Shown one piece after another: positions 17,850 through 26,307 of a stretch of DNA of 64,000 bases. The stretch spans positions 86,604-150,603 of the forward strand of contig JARGNO010000002.1 in assembly GCA_029213165.1 (NCBI GenBank). Direction: 5' to 3'. Under the pieces are notes generated by a model. The model was not told where the DNA came from. It was given only the letters and a program-made list of their open reading frames with translations, and ran no database searches. The position numbers and the translations under genes are program-made. The stretch comes from Minwuia sp. GTDB taxonomy: Bacteria; Pseudomonadota; Alphaproteobacteria; Minwuiales; Minwuiaceae. Every line of letters begins with the position of its first letter. Position 1 is the stretch's first letter.

Positions 17850-20131
17850 CGAAGATGCTCGATGGAATCGGTGCCGGCACCACCCGGCGCGAAGACAGCC
17901 GCTTTGTCCGGGGGGCGGGCCGCTACACCGATGACCTGGCGACGGCGGACGATCTGTTCGGCCTGTTCGTGCGCGCTGAAGTGGCCCACGGACGTATCCT
18001 GTCCGCCGCGCTGGATGAGGCGCGCGCTGTGCCCGGGGTCGTTGCCATCCTGACCGGGGAGGATGCGGCGGCGGACGGGCTCGGCACCCTGACGACCACG
18101 GCACCGGTGACCAACCGCGACGGCACCAGCATGGTGGAGGCCCATCGTCCGATCCTGCCGCAGACCCATGTGCATCACGTCGGCCAGCCGCTGGCGCTGA
18201 TCGTGGCGGAAAGCATGGCGGCGGCGCGCGATGCCGCTGATCTGGTCTGGTTCGATATCGAGGATCTGGGCGCGGTCATCGAGGCAGGAACGGAGTCGCC
18301 TGTCCTGCACGACGTGGCCCCGGACAACATGATCTTCGACTGGGGTACCGGCGACGCGGATGCCACTGCCGCGGCCATTGCTGCCGCGCCGCATACGGTC
18401 TCCCTCCGGTTGCGGACACAGCGCATCTGTGGCGCGGCGCTGGAGGGGCGCGTCGTCGTGGCACGACCGGACCCCGCGAACGACCGGATCGAACTGACCA
18501 GTGCCAGTCAGGGCGTGCATCTGCTGCACTTCCAGATCTGCCGCAATGCCCTGCACTGGCCGAAGGAAAAGCTGCGTGTCGTCACCCACGACGTCGGCGG
18601 CGGCTTTGGCCCCAAGTTCTTCGCCTATCCCGAACAGGCAGCAATTGTCTGGGCGGCGTCGAAGCTGCAGCGGCCCGTGCGCTGGACCTCCTCCCGCACC
18701 GAGAGTTTCGTGTCGGAAACCCATGCGCGACCGCAGGTGACCCATGCCACGCTGGGGTTCGATGATGACGGCCGGTTCCTGGCGCTGCAGGTCGATGCGC
18801 TGGCCGACCTGGGTGCCTTCCTGTCCACCTTCGGTCCGGGCAATCCGACCGACAGCATGGCCAAGGTCGCAAGCGGCATGTACGCCCTGCCGCACATCGC
18901 CATCCGGTCCCGCGCCTGGTACACCAGCACCGTCCCGATCGACGCCTACCGCGGTGCGGGCAAACCGCCGATGGTGGTGACGCTGGAACGGCTGGTGGAC
19001 AAGGCTGGTCTGGCGCTGGGACTGCCGCCAGAGGAGATCCGGCGGCGCAACCTGGTGCAACCGGACGCCATGCCGTGGCAGACGCCGCTGGGCATGACCT
19101 ATGACGGCGGCGACTATCCGGCAATCCTGGATGCGGCTCTGGAACGGCTCGACTGGCAGGGTTTCGAAGGACGACGGGCGGACAGTGCCGCGCGGGGCCT
19201 GCTGCGCGGGCGTGGCATCGCCTGCAACATGCATCCGGTTGGCGGCGCCACCAGCGAGACCAGCACGGTCACCGTGAATGCAGCAACAGGTCGGATCGAG
19301 GCATGGACAGGGACCCAGTCCACCGGTCAGGGACATGAGACCATCTTCGCGCAGATACTGGCCGACCGGCTTGGCATTGCGGCAAGCGTGATCGATGTCC
19401 GGCAGGGGGACACGGACCGGCTGGTGCGGGGTGGCGGCACCGGTGGCTCATCCTCGACCATCATCTCCGGCGCGACCCTGACGCGGACGGCGGATGAAGT
19501 GATCCGCATCGGTCGCCAGCGTGCCGCAGACCGACTGGAAACGGCCGTCGAGGATATCGAGTTCCTGGAGGGAACCTTTCGTGTCACCGGCACCGACCGG
19601 CAGGTCAGCCTGTTCGACCTGGCAGACGAGGAACCGCTGGCGGCAACGCAGGAATTTGCCGATTCCGTTGCGGCCTTTCCCCACGGCGTCGTCATTGCGG
19701 AAGTGGATATCGATCCCGAGACAGGGCAGGTCCGCCTAGACCGGCTGGGAGCCGTCGACGACGCAGGCACGATCATCAACCCCGTCCTGCTTGCCGGTCA
19801 GTCGCAGGGTGCGCTGGCGCAGGGTGTGGGCGCGATCCTGCTTGAGCACGCGGTCTACGACCCGGACAGCGGCCAGCTGTTGAGCGGTTCGCTGATGGAT
19901 TACTGCATGCCCCGCGCGGATGACCTGCCCGAACTGCACGTGAATTTCCATGAAACCAGATCCGCGACGAACATTCTCGGCGCGCGCGGGATCGGGGAGA
20001 TGGGGGCGAATGGCGCGCCCGCAGCGATCACCAATGCGGTGCATGACGTGCTGCAGCGTCAGGGTATCATGACCGACCTGGATCCGCCCTTTACGCCTGC
20101 ACAGGTATGGCGGGCGCTGCGGTCACGCTGA
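17846..20131 (+). CDS. molybdopterin-binding large subunit of a xanthine dehydrogenase/CoxL-family hydroxylase
   Basis: The 761-residue protein covers the whole large-subunit fold: N-terminal a/b hammerhead (RREDSRFVRGAGRYTDDL), molybdopterin loop VGGGFGPK (about 249-256), AYRGAGK near 366-372 in place of the AYxCSFR of true CO dehydrogenase, and the GIGEMGANG stretch near 714-722 with the expected catalytic Glu. It therefore looks active and resembles the 'form II' group with unassigned substrates. Such enzymes normally need a 2Fe-2S subunit and an FAD subunit; neither gene is adjacent. It is coupled to a DUF1194 gene and followed 37 bp later by GH3. Substrate (aldehyde or N-heterocycle) unknown. 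Confidence 0.88.
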   Translation: MTKMLDGIGAGTTRREDSRFVRGAGRYTDDLATADDLFGLFVRAEVAHGRILSAALDEARAVPGVVAILTGEDAAADGLGTLTTTAPVTNRDGTSMVEAHRPILPQTHVHHVGQPLALIVAESMAAARDAADLVWFDIEDLGAVIEAGTESPVLHDVAPDNMIFDWGTGDADATAAAIAAAPHTVSLRLRTQRICGAALEGRVVVARPDPANDRIELTSASQGVHLLHFQICRNALHWPKEKLRVVTHDVGGGFGPKFFAYPEQAAIVWAASKLQRPVRWTSSRTESFVSETHARPQVTHATLGFDDDGRFLALQVDALADLGAFLSTFGPGNPTDSMAKVASGMYALPHIAIRSRAWYTSTVPIDAYRGAGKPPMVVTLERLVDKAGLALGLPPEEIRRRNLVQPDAMPWQTPLGMTYDGGDYPAILDAALERLDWQGFEGRRADSAARGLLRGRGIACNMHPVGGATSETSTVTVNAATGRIEAWTGTQSTGQGHETIFAQILADRLGIAASVIDVRQGDTDRLVRGGGTGGSSSTIISGATLTRTADEVIRIGRQRAADRLETAVEDIEFLEGTFRVTGTDRQVSLFDLADEEPLAATQEFADSVAAFPHGVVIAEVDIDPETGQVRLDRLGAVDDAGTIINPVLLAGQSQGALAQGVGAILLEHAVYDPDSGQLLSGSLMDYCMPRADDLPELHVNFHETRSATNILGARGIGEMGANGAPAAITNAVHDVLQRQGIMTDLDPPFTPAQVWRALRSR

Positions 20132-20168
20132 GACACATGCCACCCGACCGTCAGAACGGCACCGTCTG

Positions 20169-21692
20169 ATGCCCGATTTCACGGCGCTGCTGAAGCTCTA
20201 TGCCCGCCACCGGCTGAATGTGCTGAAACATCAGGATCCGGTCGAGGCACAGACCCGGCAATTGCTGGTCCTGCTGCGAAAGGCACGAAACACAAGGTTC
20301 GGGCGCGACCATGATTTCGACCGCATCAGGACCGTCGCCGATTTTCAGGAACGGGTACCTGTCCGCGCTTATGAGGATTTCTGGAGGGACTACTGGTCGG
20401 CAGCCTTTCCCGATCTGTCGGGCCAGACGTGGCCGGGCCGTGCGCCCTGGCTTGCCGTCAGCTCCGGCACGACGTCGGGCACCACGAAGTATCTGCCGGT
20501 GACACCCGCGATGATGCGGGCCAACAAGCGGGCCGCCGTCGACGTTGCGGTTCACCACCTGGCCAACCGGCCGGACAGCCGGCCCTTGAGCGGCAAGACC
20601 TTCATGCTGGGTGGATCCACAGCCCTGGTCGATCAGGGACAGGGTGTCCTGAGTGGCGATCTCTCCGGCATCGCGGTCAAGGGGCAGTCAGCCTGGATGC
20701 GGGCCTTTTCCTTCCCGCCGCCCGATCTGGCCCTGCTGGATGACTGGGAAGCGAAACTGGAACGCCTGACCCACCTGTCATTGCAGGAACGGATCAGCAT
20801 GATCACGGGCACGCCGGGCTGGATGCTGATCCTCTTCGAACGCCTGCACGGGCTGACCGGCGGCAAGGCCCCCTTCCCCGATCTGGAACTGGTCGTTCAT
20901 GGCGGCGTCGCCTGGGACCTCTACAGGGAACGCTTCCGCCCGTTTCTGGCACAGACCCGTGCCGAAACGCGGGAGGTCTATCCGGCCAGTGAAGGGTTCA
21001 TCGCGGTCGCTGACCGGGGCGACGGTGAAGGGCTGCGGCTGATCCTGGACAACGGCATCTTCTTCGAATTCATCCCACTGTCCGAATTGGGGGCGCAGAA
21101 CCCGGTCCGCCACTGGATCGGCAATCTGGAAACAGGCACCGACTACGCCATCGTGCTCTCGTCGAATTCCGGCATGTTCGCCTATCTGATCGGCGATACG
21201 GTGCGTTTCGTGGATCATGCGCCGCCGCGTCTGCTGATCACCGGACGCACGTCCTACATGCTTTCAGCCTTCGGTGAGCATCTGATCGGCAGCGAACTGG
21301 ACACCGCGATCAATCGTGCGGCGGACACGGTCGGACTGACGGTCAGGGAGTATACCGTTGGCGCACTGCTGCCAGAGAGCCAGGGCGGCGTCGGACACCA
21401 TCTCTATCTGGTCGAAGCCACCGCGCAACCCGATGCCACGCGCATGGCCCGGTTTGCGGCCACGGTCGACCGCACCCTGCAGGCCATGAACGAGGACTAT
21501 CAGGCGCACCGCATCAACGACGCCGGCATGAACCCGCCCGCGTTCAGGTTCCTGCCATCAGGCACCTTCGATCGCTGGATGGCATCAAACGGAAAGATGG
21601 GTGGCCAGCACAAGGTACCGCGCGTCATCAGCGACCAGAAGCGGTTCACCAAGGTGCTGGCCGAGTTCGAGGCCCTGTCGGCGCAGGACTGA
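20169..21692 (+). CDS. GH3-family acyl-adenylating enzyme
   Basis: A 507-residue GH3-family protein. Recognisable are the N-terminal TRFGRDHDF and VPVRAYEDF blocks, the ATP-binding loop SSGTTSGTTKYLPV (about 97-110), and YPASEGFIA near residue 275, which corresponds to the adenylation motif of plant auxin-conjugating GH3 enzymes. The plant members activate a carboxylic acid with ATP and join it to an amino acid; bacterial members are mostly uncharacterised. It is the last gene of the plus-strand run and ends 12 bp from the convergent monooxygenase gene. A hydroxylase making a carboxylic acid followed by an acid-activating enzyme is a plausible pair, but that is inference. Confidence 0.87.
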   Translation: MPDFTALLKLYARHRLNVLKHQDPVEAQTRQLLVLLRKARNTRFGRDHDFDRIRTVADFQERVPVRAYEDFWRDYWSAAFPDLSGQTWPGRAPWLAVSSGTTSGTTKYLPVTPAMMRANKRAAVDVAVHHLANRPDSRPLSGKTFMLGGSTALVDQGQGVLSGDLSGIAVKGQSAWMRAFSFPPPDLALLDDWEAKLERLTHLSLQERISMITGTPGWMLILFERLHGLTGGKAPFPDLELVVHGGVAWDLYRERFRPFLAQTRAETREVYPASEGFIAVADRGDGEGLRLILDNGIFFEFIPLSELGAQNPVRHWIGNLETGTDYAIVLSSNSGMFAYLIGDTVRFVDHAPPRLLITGRTSYMLSAFGEHLIGSELDTAINRAADTVGLTVREYTVGALLPESQGGVGHHLYLVEATAQPDATRMARFAATVDRTLQAMNEDYQAHRINDAGMNPPAFRFLPSGTFDRWMASNGKMGGQHKVPRVISDQKRFTKVLAEFEALSAQD

Positions 21693-21710
21693 CAGATTCC
21701 GTCGTCAGTC
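21687..21710. terminator. small hairpin between convergent GH3 and monooxygenase genes
   Basis: GACTGAC at 21687-21693 pairs perfectly with GTCAGTC at 21704-21710 around a 10-base loop, spanning both stop codons. There is no T-tract, so it is at best a weak bidirectional terminator. Confidence 0.3.
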
Positions 21711-23639
21711 GGCGCCCGCCCCCCGTCTGGGCTCCATCTCGAAGGCGTCCAGGTCCGCTTCCCGTGTCATGCCGAACAGATCCACATTGCGGAACGGGAA
21801 GTTCACCGTCACCCGACCAAGCCGGTTGCGGTAATAGGTCTGCATTCCGGGATGGGTCCAGACCATGTTCTCGTGCGCTGCCTCCACCTTCGCGTTGTAG
21901 GCATCGTGGACATCCTTGCGCACCGAGACCGCACCAATGTCCTGATCGACCATCCTGGCCATCAGATCCATGATGTAGTTGATCTGCATCTCGATCACGA
22001 ACAGCAGGCTGCCCCCATGGCCCGGCTGGGTATTGGGGCCGTAGAGGATGAAGTAGTTGGGGAAGTCAGGCACCGCCGCCCCCAGGAAGGCCCGCGCGTC
22101 ATCGTCGTCCCAGACATCACGCAGACTGCGCCCCCCACGACCGCGTGCCTCGTAGGTATTGATGAACCGAAGCACATCAAAGCCCGTGGCAATAATCAGC
22201 ACATCGGCCTCACGGCGTTCGCCATCATCCGTCACCAGCGCGTCCGGTGTGATCTCGGTGATGCGCTCCGTCACCAGTTCGACCTTCGGATTGCGCAGCA
22301 TCCGGTACCAGCCGTTGTCCATCAGCATACGCTTGCCGAATGGCGGATAGGACGGAACGACCTTCTCGAACAGGTCCTGACGATCCCCCAGTTCCTCCCG
22401 GATATGACGGGTGAAGAATTTCCTGTGACCTTCGTTGATCGCGTTCAGTGAATGCTCCGCGTCCGGCCAGTCGGGGTCCTTCTGCAACGCAGGATGAACC
22501 CGGTCATTGAAGGTCCAGCCGAGCCTGACCCGATACCAGGCCTGATAGAGCGGAACTTCGCGGATCAGGAACCGCATCGGCTCCGGCACCGGCTTGCGGA
22601 AATGCGGGAATGGTGCGGCCCAGTGGAGGGACCGCTGATAGATCTTCAGTTCGCCGACCTGGTTCTGGATCTCCGGGCAGATCTGCATGGCGCTGGCACC
22701 ATTGCCTATAATCGCCACGCGCTTGTCCGTCAGGTCCAGACCTTCGGGCCAGCGGGAGGTGTGGAAGCTTTCACCCGCAAAACTGTCGATGCCCGGAATC
22801 TCCGGGAATACCGCCGGGTTGAAGATGCCGGAGGCACTGACCACGACGTTGGCGTGCTCCACGTGCTCCTGACCGTCGGCATCGCGGGTCGTCACGCGCC
22901 AGAGCTGGCTGTCTTCCTGCCATTCGGTCGATACCACCTCGGTCTGGAACCGGATATGCGGCGTCAGTTCGAAGTGATCCGCGACATGTTCCATGTAGCT
23001 CTTCAACTCGTCACGCAGCGCGAAATACATCGGCCAGTCCCACATGACGAAGGAGAAGGAATAGAGGTGGTTCGGCGTATCGACGCCTGCGCCGGGATAG
23101 CGGTTCTCCAGCCAGACACCACCGACACTGCTGTTGCGTTCCAGGATCTCGAACGGGATACTGGCAGCCTTCAGATGTACCGCCATGCACATGCCTGACG
23201 CACCGGCTCCGATGACAATGGCGCGGAAACCCTCCGGCACCCTGATCGGCTTGCGCTCGACAGGGCGCTGCCCCAGTTGCGCCCTGGTCATGTCACCATA
23301 TTCCTGCGGCACCGGTTCGCCCATGGAGATGCCGAGCATCCGCACCAGCAGATCCGAATCGGGGTCCGGGATCGCCACAGGCTTTCCGCCCCTACAGTCA
23401 AGGATCGCGGTCAGCGCCGCATCGCGGATTTCCTGCTGCACATCTTCCGGCAGGCCACCGCTGTCATTGTCATCCAGCCCCTGGCCACGGCTCGGATGAT
23501 ACTTCGGCTCCAGCCATCCCAGGTCGCCGGTCATCTGGACCAGCACCATCAGCAAGGTTGGAATATTGGCGACGGCAACGGCGTCTGTCAGCAGACGCCT
23601 GTCCTCCGCAGTCACGGTTGCATCCTTCGTCATGGTCAT
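21705..23639 (-). CDS. Baeyer-Villiger-type flavin monooxygenase with N-terminal extension
   Basis: FAD/NADPH monooxygenase of 644 residues. Dinucleotide fingerprint GAGASG is at about 144-149, preceded by some 135 extra residues, the layout of 4-hydroxyacetophenone monooxygenase rather than cyclohexanone monooxygenase. The Baeyer-Villiger fingerprint FAGESFHTSRWP fits FxGxxxHxxxW, followed by a second Rossmann GNGASA. It probably inserts oxygen into a ketone to make an ester; the substrate is unknown. Two ATGs (23639 and 23633) lie just after GGGGAGGAC; the second has better spacing. A paralogue lies 59 bp upstream on the same strand, so both are probably transcribed from the 25.2-25.4 kb region. 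Confidence 0.88.
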   Translation of the reverse strand: MTMTKDATVTAEDRRLLTDAVAVANIPTLLMVLVQMTGDLGWLEPKYHPSRGQGLDDNDSGGLPEDVQQEIRDAALTAILDCRGGKPVAIPDPDSDLLVRMLGISMGEPVPQEYGDMTRAQLGQRPVERKPIRVPEGFRAIVIGAGASGMCMAVHLKAASIPFEILERNSSVGGVWLENRYPGAGVDTPNHLYSFSFVMWDWPMYFALRDELKSYMEHVADHFELTPHIRFQTEVVSTEWQEDSQLWRVTTRDADGQEHVEHANVVVSASGIFNPAVFPEIPGIDSFAGESFHTSRWPEGLDLTDKRVAIIGNGASAMQICPEIQNQVGELKIYQRSLHWAAPFPHFRKPVPEPMRFLIREVPLYQAWYRVRLGWTFNDRVHPALQKDPDWPDAEHSLNAINEGHRKFFTRHIREELGDRQDLFEKVVPSYPPFGKRMLMDNGWYRMLRNPKVELVTERITEITPDALVTDDGERREADVLIIATGFDVLRFINTYEARGRGGRSLRDVWDDDDARAFLGAAVPDFPNYFILYGPNTQPGHGGSLLFVIEMQINYIMDLMARMVDQDIGAVSVRKDVHDAYNAKVEAAHENMVWTHPGMQTYYRNRLGRVTVNFPFRNVDLFGMTREADLDAFEMEPRRGAGAD

Positions 23640-23698
23640 GTCCTCCCCAGAACAGAGTGACGCCCGGCGTTCACCCTGTACAGGTCACCGGACGCAGA

Positions 23699-25192
23699 TC
23701 AGGCAATCATGAAATCATTCAGGTCCGGCTCTGCCATGTCGCTGCGGAAGTGCTGGAAGTCCCAGGGGTAGAGCGCCGGATTGCCGTTCTTGTCCAGATA
23801 CCAGCTGTTGCAGCCGGTCACCCAGACCGTTCCTGTCATCGCCGCCTTGATCTCGTCATTGAAACGCTGGGTCGCTTCGGGCTTCGGTTCCACCTCTGCC
23901 CCTTCACGCGCCTGAAGCTGCCGGACGAGTTGCATGATGTAGTCGAGTTGCACTTCCGCCACCTGGATGAGCGAGAAGTTCCCGATCGGGCTGTTCGGCC
24001 CGGCCACCATGAAGAAATTCGGGAAGCCCGGCACGGCAACGGAACGATAGGCCTCATTCGCCTCCGCCCAGGCCTCGTCGATCGTCAGGCCATCGCGGCC
24101 CGTCACATTCATCGGACGCATGAAGTCGTGGGCGTGATAGCCGGTGGCCAGCACCAGCACATCCAGTTCGTGCAGACGGCCATCCACGGTGCGGACGCCA
24201 CCGGCCTCCACCCGTTCGATGCCATCGGTGACCAGTTCCGCGTTCGGCTGCTGGATCGCGGGATAGAACTGGTCGGTCATGATCAGGCGCTTGCAGGCGA
24301 CCTTGTAGTCCGGGGTCAGCCTGGCGCGCAGGTCCGGGTCGCTGACGTTCTCCATCAGGTTGTTGACGCAGTTCTCCTCCACCTTCGCCATCTCCTCGCG
24401 GTCACCGATGACTGCGCGGGCAAAGGTATCCACGAAACGCTCCGACAGATGGTTGTACAGGCCGTCCATCTCCTCCGGGTTCTCGCGATAGCGCTGTTTC
24501 AGCGGCTCGGGGATCTCCGGATTCGGCAGGGGCACAACCCACTGCGCGGTACGCTGGAACAGGCTCAGATGTCCGACCTCGCCCACGATTGCGGAGGTCA
24601 CCTGCATGGCGGTGGAGCCGGTGCCGATGATGCCGACCCGCTTCCCCTTCAGGTCAACATCATGGTTCCAGCGCGCCGTGTGGAAACTGTCGCCCGCGAA
24701 GGTGTCCAGTCCTTCGATGTCGGGATACTTCGGATGGTGCAGCACGCCGGTACAGCAGATCACGGCGTCGAAGGTCTCGACGTCACCGCCAATGGTCTCC
24801 AGTTCCCAGCACCCGTCACCGAATGTACTGCGCACGATCTCCGCGTTTGTCCGAATCAACCCGTCGATCTCATGCCGTTCGGCCACGCCCTCGAAATAGC
24901 GTCGGATCTCCGGGCCAGGCGAGAAGCGGCGGCTCCAGTCGGGATTGGGTTCGAAGGTATAGCGATACAGATGAGAGGGCACATCACAGGTCAGGCCCGG
25001 ATAGGTATTGTCGCGCCAGGTGCCCCCCAGCCGATCCGCCTTCTCGAAGATGGTGATATTGCGGACACCGGTCTCCCGCAGTCTGATCGCGGCAAGGATG
25101 CCGGACATGCCGGCACCAATGATCGCAACCCTGAGACTGCGGGAACCGATCTCCACGGCCTGTTCCGTCGAACCTCTGACCGTTTCGTCCAT
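23699..25192 (-). CDS. Baeyer-Villiger-type flavin monooxygenase
   Basis: A 497-residue FAD/NADPH monooxygenase: GAGMSG at about 26-31, GGTWRDNTYPG, the fingerprint FAGDSFHTARW near residues 160-172, and GTGSTA as second nucleotide motif. The length is that of typical FMO/Baeyer-Villiger enzymes without the N-terminal extension of its downstream neighbour. The start ATG has GGGGAGGAG 8-10 bases upstream. Being first in the pair, it may act on the same compound or class as the 644-residue enzyme. The two are clearly divergent paralogues rather than a recent duplication. Confidence 0.88.
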   Translation of the reverse strand: MDETVRGSTEQAVEIGSRSLRVAIIGAGMSGILAAIRLRETGVRNITIFEKADRLGGTWRDNTYPGLTCDVPSHLYRYTFEPNPDWSRRFSPGPEIRRYFEGVAERHEIDGLIRTNAEIVRSTFGDGCWELETIGGDVETFDAVICCTGVLHHPKYPDIEGLDTFAGDSFHTARWNHDVDLKGKRVGIIGTGSTAMQVTSAIVGEVGHLSLFQRTAQWVVPLPNPEIPEPLKQRYRENPEEMDGLYNHLSERFVDTFARAVIGDREEMAKVEENCVNNLMENVSDPDLRARLTPDYKVACKRLIMTDQFYPAIQQPNAELVTDGIERVEAGGVRTVDGRLHELDVLVLATGYHAHDFMRPMNVTGRDGLTIDEAWAEANEAYRSVAVPGFPNFFMVAGPNSPIGNFSLIQVAEVQLDYIMQLVRQLQAREGAEVEPKPEATQRFNDEIKAAMTGTVWVTGCNSWYLDKNGNPALYPWDFQHFRSDMAEPDLNDFMIA

Positions 25193-25378
25193 CGCAGCTC
25201 TCCTCCCCAGATAGCGCGGCGTGAACCGCGCGTAAAATTGCCCTACCGGGCGGTATTGTCCAATTCGTTTGTCGTGCGCAACAATTCACAAAATGAATGA
25301 CTGACCCACGCAACATTCAGATGGCGTCAGCCGACCCGACTGGGGCATTGTCGCGCGCCGCACCTGCAGGAGCCAGAC
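25193..25378. promoter_or_regulatory. divergent promoter region with imperfect operator-like palindromes
   Basis: This 186-bp region separates the minus-strand monooxygenases from the plus-strand AEC gene. It is AT-richer than its neighbours and holds ATTCA-CAAAA-TGAAT (25284-25298), an imperfect TTGT...ACAA palindrome just upstream, and CAATTC twice (25261 and 25282). Such half-site symmetry is typical of TetR- or LysR-type operators, but no regulator gene is nearby. Confidence 0.3.
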
Positions 25379-26226
25379 ATGACTGCCCAATTGTTCGCCA
25401 TCATCGCGCCGGTCTTCATCATCGCCGGCTTCGGTTTTGGCTGGCGGCGTCTGCGTCTGCCGTTCGACACCGCGACCGTCACCGCCATTGCAACCAATCT
25501 CGGCACCCCTGCCCTGATCCTCGCGACACTGGCAAAGCTGGAGGTATCGGCGGAGGCATTCGCGGAGATGCTGTTCGCCACTGCACTGACCCTGGTGGGG
25601 TTCGCTGTCCTAGGCGGTCTCGCCCTGAAGCTGGCACGGCTGCCGCTGCGTGCATGGGGCTGCCACTCTGCCTGTTTGCGTTCGGGCAGGAAGGTCTCTC
25701 GCTCGCCATTGCCGTTTTCGCAGTCATCGCCGGATACCATTTCAGTTTCGGCATTGCAGTGGTTTCCGGCCAGTTCGGCCTGCGCCAGCTTGCCCGGACA
25801 CCGGTCATCCACGCGACCATCCTGGGGCTGACGATGGTCGCCACAGGAACCGAACTGCCTGGCTGGATCGACAACACACTGAAGCTGCTGGGCGGCATCG
25901 CCATCCCGATGATGCTGCTGGCACTTGGCGTTTCGCTGTCCGGCCTGCGCCTGGCCAGCCTGGGTCAGGCCGGGATTGTCGCGGCGATCCGGCTTGTCGT
26001 CGGACTGGCCGTTGGACTGGGCGTCGCCCGGCTGCTGGGGCTCGACGACACGGCCACGGGGGTCCTGATCATCCAGAGCGCCATGCCTGTCGCCGTCTTC
26101 AACTACCTGTTCGCCAGCCTGTACGACCAGCGCCCGGAGGCCGTGGCCGGTTCGGTTCTGGTGTCCACCGCCGTCTCGTTCCTGACCCTGCCGTTCCTGC
26201 TGCTGCTGGCGCTCGGGCAGATCTGA
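25379..26226 (+). pseudogene. AEC-family transporter disrupted by a small deletion and frameshift
   Basis: Auxin efflux carrier-type permease in two frames. From the ATG at 25379 a normal N-terminus reads through four hydrophobic stretches to ARLPLRA at 25654; continuing in that frame gives non-protein sequence to 25831. The homologous sequence resumes in another frame at MGLPLCLFAFGQEG (from 25654) and runs to the stop at 26226. Family members normally have about a dozen residues ending in an asparagine/glycine-rich NxGN motif between those blocks; it is missing. This looks like a deletion of roughly 35-40 bp whose length is not a multiple of three. The product would be non-functional unless this is a sequencing or assembly error. 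Confidence 0.8.
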
Positions 26227-26233
26227 AACGCAA

Positions 26234-26297
26234 GATGCCGGGCCGATCTGCACCGGCCCGGCATCAATGCGTGAAAGGCGTCGGCCCGGGGGCCGAC
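26234..26297. terminator. tandem hairpins between convergent AEC and AGCS genes
   Basis: Two perfect hairpins follow the AEC stop: GATGCCGGGCCG (26234-26245) with CGGCCCGGCATC (26254-26265), and GTCGGCCC (26280-26287) with GGGCCGAC (26290-26297). Lacking long T-tracts, they probably act as bidirectional transcription stops for the two converging genes. Confidence 0.55.
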
Positions 26298-26307
26298 ACC
26301 GATCATC

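Noticed and set aside
23558-25300. A 580-codon open frame on the plus strand
   Set aside because: Mirror of the second Baeyer-Villiger monooxygenase, with His/Arg/Gln-rich composition typical of antisense frames.
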